Assembly: GCA_002420085.1 (NCBI GenBank)
Contig: DIHI01000162.1
Coordinates: 1-7,442 of the forward strand
Reading direction: 5' to 3'
Length of the DNA: 7,442 bases
DNA from: Lysobacterales bacterium UBA5700
GTDB lineage: Bacteria > Pseudomonadota > Gammaproteobacteria > Xanthomonadales > Xanthomonadaceae
Shown piece by piece: positions 1 through 4,608 of the stretch (position 1 is its first letter; every line of letters begins with the position of its first letter). The notes below the pieces were generated by a model. It was not told the origin of the DNA and searched no databases. It saw nothing but the letters and a program-made list of their open reading frames with translations. Made by a program: the position numbers and the translations under genes.

Positions 1-994
1 GCTGGTGTCCAAGGACATCAACCTGCGGATCAAGGCGTCGATCTGCGGTCTGAAGGCCGAGGACTACGAGAACGACCGCGCCCTCGACGACTTCAGCCTG
101 CTCTATGTCGGGCACCGCGAACTGAGCACCGATTTCTGGGAACGGCACAAGCACGGGCTGCGCTCGTGGACCGAACACGGCCACACCTACTACGAGGTGC
201 AGACCAACGACGATGAACACTGGCAGCCGAACCAGTTCCTCTATCTGCCCGGCGATGACGAAATCGAACTGATGGTGGTAGCGATCCGCGATGGTCGCGC
301 GATCCTGCGCATCGTCGACGACTATCGTCACGGCCAGCATGCGGTCTGGGGCATCACCGCGCGCAATCGCGAACAGAACTTCGCGCTCAACGCCCTGATG
401 AACCCGGCGATCGATTTCGTCACCCTGCTCGGCAATGCCGGCACCGGCAAGACCCTGCTGGCCCTGGCCGCCGGCCTGGCCCAGACCATGGATGCCCAGC
501 GCTACCGCGAGATCATCATGACCCGGGCGACCGTCAGCGTCGGCGAGGACATCGGGTTCCTGCCCGGCACCGAGGAAGAAAAGATGACGCCTTGGATGGG
601 TGCGCTGACCGACAACCTCGAAGTGCTCACCCACACCCAGGAGGGTGGCGCCTGGGGTCGGGCCGCCACCAACGACCTGCTGGCCAGCCGAATCAAGATT
701 CGGGCGATGAATTTCATGCGCGGCCGCACCTTCCTCAATCGCTGGCTGATCATCGACGAGGCTCAGAACCTCACGCCCAAGCAGATCAAGACCCTGATCA
801 CTCGGGCCGGCCCTGGAACCAAGATCGTCTGCCTCGGCAATGTCGAGCAGATCGACACGCCCTACCTGACCGAGACCACGTCCGGCCTGACCTACGCCGT
901 CGATCGCTTCAAGTCCTGGGCGCACAGTGCTCATGTCACCCTGCGTCGCGGCGAGCGCTCGCGCCTGGCCGATTTTGCCGCCGAGATGCTCTGA
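1..994 (+). CDS. PIN-PhoH family ATPase (PhoH2-like), 5' truncated
   Basis: This is the C-terminal part of a PhoH-family NTPase. The reading frame is open from the first base, so the true start lies outside the window and the GTG at 5 is not a start. The opening residues, V-S-K-D-I-N-L-R-I-K-A, match the end of a PIN nuclease domain as fused to PhoH in PhoH2-type proteins. A linker follows, then the ATPase core: Walker A GNAGTGKT at 431-454, a TRATVSVGEDIGFLPGT segment near 520-570, and Walker B LIIDEAQN near 746-769. A conserved stretch near 832-900 (CLGNVEQIDTPYLTE.TSGL) is typical of the family, and the protein ends at 994. About 330 residues are visible of a family length near 460, so most of the PIN domain is missing. 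PIN-PhoH proteins are cytoplasmic and are linked to RNA unwinding and cleavage in mycobacteria; the role in gammaproteobacteria is unclear. The 126 bp to the next gene hold no convincing terminator. Family assignment is secure; the physiological role is not. Confidence 0.95.
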   Translation, partial: LVSKDINLRIKASICGLKAEDYENDRALDDFSLLYVGHRELSTDFWERHKHGLRSWTEHGHTYYEVQTNDDEHWQPNQFLYLPGDDEIELMVVAIRDGRAILRIVDDYRHGQHAVWGITARNREQNFALNALMNPAIDFVTLLGNAGTGKTLLALAAGLAQTMDAQRYREIIMTRATVSVGEDIGFLPGTEEEKMTPWMGALTDNLEVLTHTQEGGAWGRAATNDLLASRIKIRAMNFMRGRTFLNRWLIIDEAQNLTPKQIKTLITRAGPGTKIVCLGNVEQIDTPYLTETTSGLTYAVDRFKSWAHSAHVTLRRGERSRLADFAAEML

Positions 995-1111
995 TCGACC
1001 GGCCGCTGCGGTGGCAGTCCTGCCCGGACTCTGGCAAAGTCGCCTCTGATTCCCGCTGCCGATTCCGGCATGGACCGGACTTCCATGTGGACGCTCGGCT
1101 CGGGTGACTTC

Positions 1112-1116
1112 GAGGA
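1112..1116 (+). promoter_or_regulatory. ribosome binding site deciding the FHA gene start
   Basis: GAGGA lies 4 nt before the ATG at 1121. The spacing is slightly short, but it is the only purine-rich Shine-Dalgarno-like stretch near the candidate starts. The in-frame upstream ATGs at 1070 and 1085 have no such sequence in front, and the residues they would add look like non-coding filler. This favours 1121 as the start. Confidence 0.5.
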
Positions 1117-1120
1117 CGGC

Positions 1121-1633
1121 ATGAAACCTTCACAACCACCCGCCAACCCGCCACCGTCGGGACCGCAAGGCACGATGATCTTCCGGCCGGGCGACTTGCC
1201 GGCCGCCGCGCCCGAGGATGTCTGGGCCGGAGCCGATCCGGCGGACAGTCCGCGCCTGATCGGGGTCGGCGGCGGATTCGACGGCCGAGCGTTTCCTCTC
1301 CGACCGGGCAAGACCCTGATCGGGCGGCGCAGCAGCAGCGACATCGTGCTCGACACCCCTGGCGTTTCGGCTCTGCACGCCTGGATCGTCGAGGATCGCG
1401 GCCAGTTCCGGATCATCAATGCCCTGTCCACCAATGGCACCTTCGTGGATGGCATCAAGGTTCACGATACGCCGCTGGCCGATGGCGCCCTGCTGCGTCT
1501 GGGCGATGTCGAACTGCGCTTCAGGGCCGGGCGGCGCGCTCGCCAGCGGCATCTGTTCCGCCAGCCTCTGGTCTGGGCGCTGTCCGGTCTGGTGCTGGCG
1601 GCGGTGCTGTCATGGGCACTCTGGCTGCGATGA
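1121..1633 (+). CDS. FHA-domain protein with C-terminal membrane anchor
   Basis: This is a 170-residue protein with a phosphothreonine-binding forkhead-associated (FHA) domain. Residues 1-45 are Pro/Gly/Ala-rich and likely disordered, with a notable G-T-M-I-F-R-P-G-D-L segment at 17-26. The FHA domain covers about 46-135 and has the key motifs: G68-R69, S83 with H86, and T104-N-G-T at 104-107, so peptide binding should be intact. A basic stretch at 138-147 precedes a hydrophobic segment at about 149-168 that ends the protein. It is therefore probably tail-anchored in the inner membrane with the FHA domain in the cytoplasm. The start at 1121 is chosen for its GAGGA; 1070 and 1085 are alternatives. 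The stop overlaps the start of a short ORF at 1630, and a Ser/Thr kinase gene begins at 1715 on the same strand. Co-transcription with the kinase is likely, and the FHA domain would be a natural reader of that kinase's products. The domain call is secure; the partner is inferred. Confidence 0.9.
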   Translation: MKPSQPPANPPPSGPQGTMIFRPGDLPAAAPEDVWAGADPADSPRLIGVGGGFDGRAFPLRPGKTLIGRRSSSDIVLDTPGVSALHAWIVEDRGQFRIINALSTNGTFVDGIKVHDTPLADGALLRLGDVELRFRAGRRARQRHLFRQPLVWALSGLVLAAVLSWALWLR

Positions 1634-1704
1634 GCGCCACCGACTCGCCGCTCGCCCCGACCATCGGCAAGTTCGATGCGTGGTCAGCGGCCCGGACCGA
1701 CTGA
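1630..1704 (+). CDS. possible 24-aa ORF bridging the FHA and kinase genes
   Basis: ATG at 1630 overlaps the FHA stop codon as ATGA, and the frame runs 24 codons to TGA at 1702-1704, 10 nt before the kinase ATG. The predicted peptide begins MSATDSPLAPTIGKFD and ends in W-S-A-A-R-T-D. It has no membrane segment and matches nothing I recognise. There is no Shine-Dalgarno sequence of its own, so it would depend on re-initiation by ribosomes ending the FHA gene. If real, its likely role is to carry ribosomes across the 81-bp gap to the kinase, whose own start also lacks a good Shine-Dalgarno sequence. It could equally be a remnant of a lost gene or a chance ORF. Confidence 0.3.
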   Translation: MSATDSPLAPTIGKFDAWSAARTD

Positions 1705-1714
1705 GCGAACCCCG

Positions 1715-3421
1715 ATGATCGAGCGGATCGGCCGTTACCGGATCGTCGATGAGATCGGCCGTGGCGGCATGGCGGTCGTCTACCGTGGCTACGATCCGCA
1801 TATCCACCGCATGCTGGCGATCAAGACCCCGCATGCCGAACACCTGGCCGACCCGGACCAGCGCAAGCGCTTTCTGGCTGAAGCACGGGCCGCCGGCACC
1901 CTCGCCCACCCCGGCATCGTCACCATCTTCGATGTCGGCGAACAGGACGGCGTGCCGTTCATCGCCATGGAACTGCTCGATGGGATCGCCCTCGACGCCT
2001 ATCTGCGCACACACCCACCGAAATCGATCCGGACCCTGCTGCGGATTGCCATCCAGATTGCCGAGGCGCTCGATTTCGCCCATCGCCATGGCGTCGTGCA
2101 TCGCGACATCAAGCCGGAAAACATCCTCTGTCGTGGTGAAACCCCGGCCGTGAAGGTCGCCGATTTCGGCATCGCCCAATTCGGGACCGGCCGGCTCGGT
2201 GACGAGGCGATCGCCGGCAGTCCCCACTACGTCGCTCCGGAGCGGCTGCGCGGCGAACCGGCCGAGCCGCGCTCGGACCTGTACTCGCTCGGCGTGCTGC
2301 TGTTCTGGATGCTGTCGGGCAACACCCCGTTTGCCGCCGCCAGCGTGCCGGAACTGCTCAGTCAGGTGCTCCGGGAGCCGGCACCGGCACCGGCGTCGCG
2401 GTTCCCGGATCCGCCGCGTGCCCTGCTCGAACTGATCGCCGCCCTGTTGCAGAAGCAGCCGCGCGATCGGCCCGGCACCGCTGCCGACCTGATCGACGAG
2501 TTGCAGCGGATCGACGATCGCCTGGCCGAACGCGAGCGCAACTGGGCCGGACAGCGGATCGTACCGATCCGGATCCGTTGGCCGGTGGTGATGGCCGGCC
2601 TGGTTGCCGCCACCATCGCGGTCGGTCTGGTGCTGGCCAGCCGGACCCAGGAGCGGGCGATCGGCGAACTGGCCTTCGATTACGGTTTCACCCTGGCCCA
2701 GCAATTGGCCCTGCAAAGCGCCGAAGACCTGCTGCTGGATGATCGGATCGCCATCCAGACCCTGGCCGAAGCGATGGCCGAGAACCGTGAGATCGACGAG
2801 ATCATCATCCATGACCGCCGTGGCCGAGTGATCGCCCGGTCCGGCGCGCAGCAGGCCGACCCGGCCGATCCGACCCACCCCGATGACCGACTGCCAGGTC
2901 CGGATGCCACCCTGGTTCATCAGCGCGGTGACATCCGCGCCTATCGGGCCAGCGATGCCGACGGCCGCGATCTGCTGCGTTTCGACACGCCCGTGGTGTA
3001 CAGCGGACGGGTGGTCGGCCGGCTGAAGCTCGGGCTGTCGACGGCCCCCCTGGCGACCGCCAATCGCACCCTGATCCTGGCCATGCTGGGCGTGGCCGGA
3101 GCCACCCTGGCGGCGGTCATGGTCGGCGTGTATGTCCTGACCCGGCGCTTGATGGCCCCGGTCGAGACCCTGCGCCGGGCGCTGTGGCGAATCGCCCAGG
3201 GCCGGCTCGACAGCCGCATCCAGGCCCGCCGTCGGGACGAATTCGAGCACGTGTTCACCGCCTTCAATGCCATGGCCGACTCGGTTCAGGCTCGGCTGAG
3301 CGAACCTTCGGGCGAGCCAGCCGCAGGCGAGAGGTCTGGCAATGCCGATGGAGGGTCCGATCCGACCCTCAGCCCTCGGGAACCGGATCGGCCTCCGGCA
3401 GGGTTTCCAGGCGACGCCTGA
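1715..3421 (+). CDS. membrane Hanks-type Ser/Thr protein kinase with periplasmic sensor and HAMP domain
   Basis: This 568-residue protein is a eukaryotic-like Ser/Thr kinase. The kinase domain covers about 8-265: glycine loop GRGGMAVV at 15-22, ATP-anchoring K37, helix-C glutamate probably E56, catalytic loop HRDIKPEN at 129-136, DFG at 150-152 and APE at 174-176. All catalytic residues are present, so it should be active. The P+1 loop reads G168-S169-P rather than the usual G-T-P. A juxtamembrane stretch leads to TM1 at about 289-308. A periplasmic region of about 140 residues follows, helical and then PAS/Cache-like (D-E-I-I-I-H-D-R-R-G-R-V-I-A at 361-374). TM2 is at about 453-475 and HAMP at about 476-528. 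After it comes a low-complexity Gly/Pro/Ser tail of 40 residues with no output domain. The start at 1715 (MIERIGRYRI) is typical of the family; ATG at 1676 is in frame but adds unlikely sequence. The 3' end overlaps the convergent lipoprotein gene by 53 bp. It probably acts with the FHA protein upstream. The substrate and the signal are unknown. Confidence 0.93.
   Translation: MIERIGRYRIVDEIGRGGMAVVYRGYDPHIHRMLAIKTPHAEHLADPDQRKRFLAEARAAGTLAHPGIVTIFDVGEQDGVPFIAMELLDGIALDAYLRTHPPKSIRTLLRIAIQIAEALDFAHRHGVVHRDIKPENILCRGETPAVKVADFGIAQFGTGRLGDEAIAGSPHYVAPERLRGEPAEPRSDLYSLGVLLFWMLSGNTPFAAASVPELLSQVLREPAPAPASRFPDPPRALLELIAALLQKQPRDRPGTAADLIDELQRIDDRLAERERNWAGQRIVPIRIRWPVVMAGLVAATIAVGLVLASRTQERAIGELAFDYGFTLAQQLALQSAEDLLLDDRIAIQTLAEAMAENREIDEIIIHDRRGRVIARSGAQQADPADPTHPDDRLPGPDATLVHQRGDIRAYRASDADGRDLLRFDTPVVYSGRVVGRLKLGLSTAPLATANRTLILAMLGVAGATLAAVMVGVYVLTRRLMAPVETLRRALWRIAQGRLDSRIQARRRDEFEHVFTAFNAMADSVQARLSEPSGEPAAGERSGNADGGSDPTLSPREPDRPPAGFPGDA
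3351..3370. terminator. inverted repeat at the convergent gene junction, possible terminator
   Basis: GAGGGTC at 3351-3357 and GACCCTC at 3364-3370 form a perfect 7-bp stem with a 6-nt loop. On the minus strand the hairpin starts inside the stop codon of the LysM lipoprotein gene; on the plus strand it lies inside the kinase C-terminal tail. Neither side has a T-tract, so it is not a canonical intrinsic terminator. It could still pause polymerase or protect the 3' end of the lipoprotein mRNA. Confidence 0.35.
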
Positions 3422-4400
3422 TCTCCAGCGCCCGCTGGCGATAGCCCTGGGCCGGCTCGAATTCGGGATCCAGCGCCAAGGCCCGGTCCCACAAGACCAG
3501 CGCCGGATCGACGCGCTGATTGCGGAAATGCACCACCGCCTCGCGATGCAGGGCTTCGACCAGGGCGGTCCGGACGGCCGGCAGGGCGCTGGTCGCTGGC
3601 TCCAGGCCGGGCACCAGAGCAAGCGCCCGTTGCAGGTCGGCGAAGGCCGCCTCGCGGCTGGCCAGATCGGTCGCTTCCGGAGTCGCCAATGCCCGCCGTT
3701 GAGCCGTCTCGGCCTCGACCCGGTCCGACAGTCGGCGCAGCCAAGGCTGCCACTCACCGGTGCCCGGACGCGCCTGCTGCGCCCGCGCCAGCAGTTCCTG
3801 CGCCGATGCGATCTCACCGCTGGCCAGCGCGGCCTCGATTTCCCGACGGTAACGCTCACCGGTCCAGGGCGGTTCACCGGGGTCGGCATCCGAATCAGCC
3901 ACAGCCGCAGCGGAAGCCGGTCGCGCCGGAACGGCCAGCACCCGCCCGATTTCGAGCGCGCGCGGCCGAGCGATGCCGTTGTAGCGGGCCAGGATCACGA
4001 ACAGCATCGGATCGCCGAGATAGCGCTGGGCCAGACCACTGAGCGTCTCACCCGGCTCGACCGGATGACGCCCAGCCACCGGCCCCAGAACCTGGGCCGG
4101 ATCGGCAGTCAACTGATCGAGCAGTGAACGGGTCAAGGCATCTCGGGCGCCATTGGCAATGCGCGCCTCCAGCGCGGCCTGGGCACGTGGGTACTCGCCG
4201 TCCTCGATCATCCGCACGATCGCCATCGGCGCCTCGATGGCCACCCCCTCGGGCTCGCTCGGTTCGGCCGACGGTGGCGGCTCGCTCGGTTCGGGCAGCG
4301 GATCGGGTGCCACCGGCCCGGTCCCGGCACAGCCGACCAGCAACACCACGGCCATCAGCACACCACCCGCACACCGAAACGACCATCTGGCACTGCGCAT
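3369..4400 (-). CDS. LysM-domain lipoprotein with TPR-like C-terminal repeats
   Basis: This is a 343-residue predicted lipoprotein. The start at 4400 gives a classic lipoprotein signal: basic residues (M-R-S-A-R), a hydrophobic core at about 11-22 and lipobox L-V-G-C with C24 as the lipidated cysteine. Starting further upstream at 4532 would bury this signal behind 44 Arg-rich residues. Residues 29-52 are a Pro/Glu/Ser-rich linker containing EPSEP twice. Residues 60-105 look helical. A LysM domain covers about 111-158 (PVEPGETLSGLAQRYLGD, then N-G-I and a final I-G-R-V-L-A-V-P), which usually binds the N-acetylglucosamine of peptidoglycan. From about 170 to the end the sequence is Ala/Leu/Arg-rich and helical. 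A TPR-like unit lies near the C-terminus (A-V-V-H-F-R-N-Q-R-V-D-P-A-L-V-L-W-D-R-A). No enzymatic domain is visible, so it is probably an envelope scaffold or adaptor. Position +2 is Ala rather than Asp, which in the E. coli rule favours transport to the outer membrane. The gene is divergent from mfd and convergent with the kinase. I do not recognise a named family. Confidence 0.88.
   Translation of the reverse strand: MRSARWSFRCAGGVLMAVVLLVGCAGTGPVAPDPLPEPSEPPPSAEPSEPEGVAIEAPMAIVRMIEDGEYPRAQAALEARIANGARDALTRSLLDQLTADPAQVLGPVAGRHPVEPGETLSGLAQRYLGDPMLFVILARYNGIARPRALEIGRVLAVPARPASAAAVADSDADPGEPPWTGERYRREIEAALASGEIASAQELLARAQQARPGTGEWQPWLRRLSDRVEAETAQRRALATPEATDLASREAAFADLQRALALVPGLEPATSALPAVRTALVEALHREAVVHFRNQRVDPALVLWDRALALDPEFEPAQGYRQRALEIRRRLETLPEADPVPEG
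4252..4294. repeat. two copies of a 16-bp repeat encoding the EPSEP linker
   Basis: The 16-mer GGCTCGCTCGGTTCGG occurs at 4252-4267 and again at 4279-4294, offset by 27 bp (nine codons). On the minus strand each copy encodes EPSEP in the linker between the lipidated cysteine and the LysM region of the lipoprotein. It looks like an in-frame duplication that changes linker length without breaking the frame. Confidence 0.6.
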
Positions 4401-4433
4401 GACGAACACATCCGAGGGATTCGACGACTGCCA

Positions 4434-4439
4434 AGCATA
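4434..4439 (-). promoter_or_regulatory. candidate -10 element of the LysM lipoprotein gene
   Basis: Read on the minus strand, 4439 to 4434 is TATGCT, a fair match to the sigma-70 -10 consensus. It would start transcription about 27 nt before the ATG at 4400. No clear -35 element lies at the expected distance, so this is only a candidate. Confidence 0.3.
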
Positions 4440-4589
4440 GGCGATCCTGCCACGGCGCGAGCGGACCCGGATCGCAGTCCGCACCCGCGCCCAAGGCCGG
4501 TTCTCGGCAGACCGGCACCGGCAGGCCACCACCCGACAGCCCGGCTTCGCGCGCGGGCGATGCGATCAAGCGAAGGCCCGCCAGTGGGC

Positions 4590-4598
4590 TGCTACAAT
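4590..4598 (+). promoter_or_regulatory. extended -10 promoter of mfd, very close to the start codon
   Basis: TGCTACAAT at 4590-4598 is an extended -10 element (TGn followed by TACAAT, one mismatch from TATAAT). No good -35 is visible around 4570-4575, which is tolerated by extended -10 promoters. Transcription would be expected to start near 4604-4606, only 3-5 nt before the mfd ATG at 4609. No Shine-Dalgarno sequence precedes that ATG. Together these suggest a leaderless or nearly leaderless mfd mRNA. Confidence 0.55.
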
Positions 4599-4608
4599 GC
4601 CGGCCCTC

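Larger units (their letters stand above)
4401..4608. other. divergent intergenic region between the LysM lipoprotein gene and mfd
   Basis: This 208-bp stretch separates two divergent genes and should hold both promoters. It contains two imperfectly spaced inverted repeats. The first has GCGGAC at 4461-4466 paired with GTCCGC at 4477-4482; the second has GCCGGT at 4496-4501 paired with ACCGGC at 4511-4516. In such GC-rich DNA these may be chance, but either could be an operator. I see no small RNA or short gene that I can support here. Confidence 0.4.

Noticed and set aside
1057..1079. Small inverted repeats (TGCCG/CGGCA and TCCGG/CCGGA) between the PhoH and FHA genes, considered as a terminator.
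   Set aside because: The stems are only 5 bp, they overlap one another, and no T-tract follows. Such short repeats are common by chance at this GC content.
1070..1120. Earlier ATG starts for the FHA gene at 1070 and 1085.
   Set aside because: Neither has a Shine-Dalgarno sequence, whereas ATG 1121 has GAGGA in front. They cannot be fully excluded without comparison to orthologues.
1610..3889. A 759-codon open frame on the minus strand across the kinase gene and part of the lipoprotein gene.
   Set aside because: It is antisense to the kinase and in a different frame from the lipoprotein, both of which have clear domains. The product shows no motif, and the frame is a by-product of GC-rich codon use.
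4401..4532. Upstream extension of the lipoprotein gene to an in-frame start at 4532.
   Set aside because: It would put 44 Arg-rich residues in front of a well-formed lipoprotein signal peptide with lipobox LVGC, which must be near the N-terminus. The start at 4400 is far more likely.
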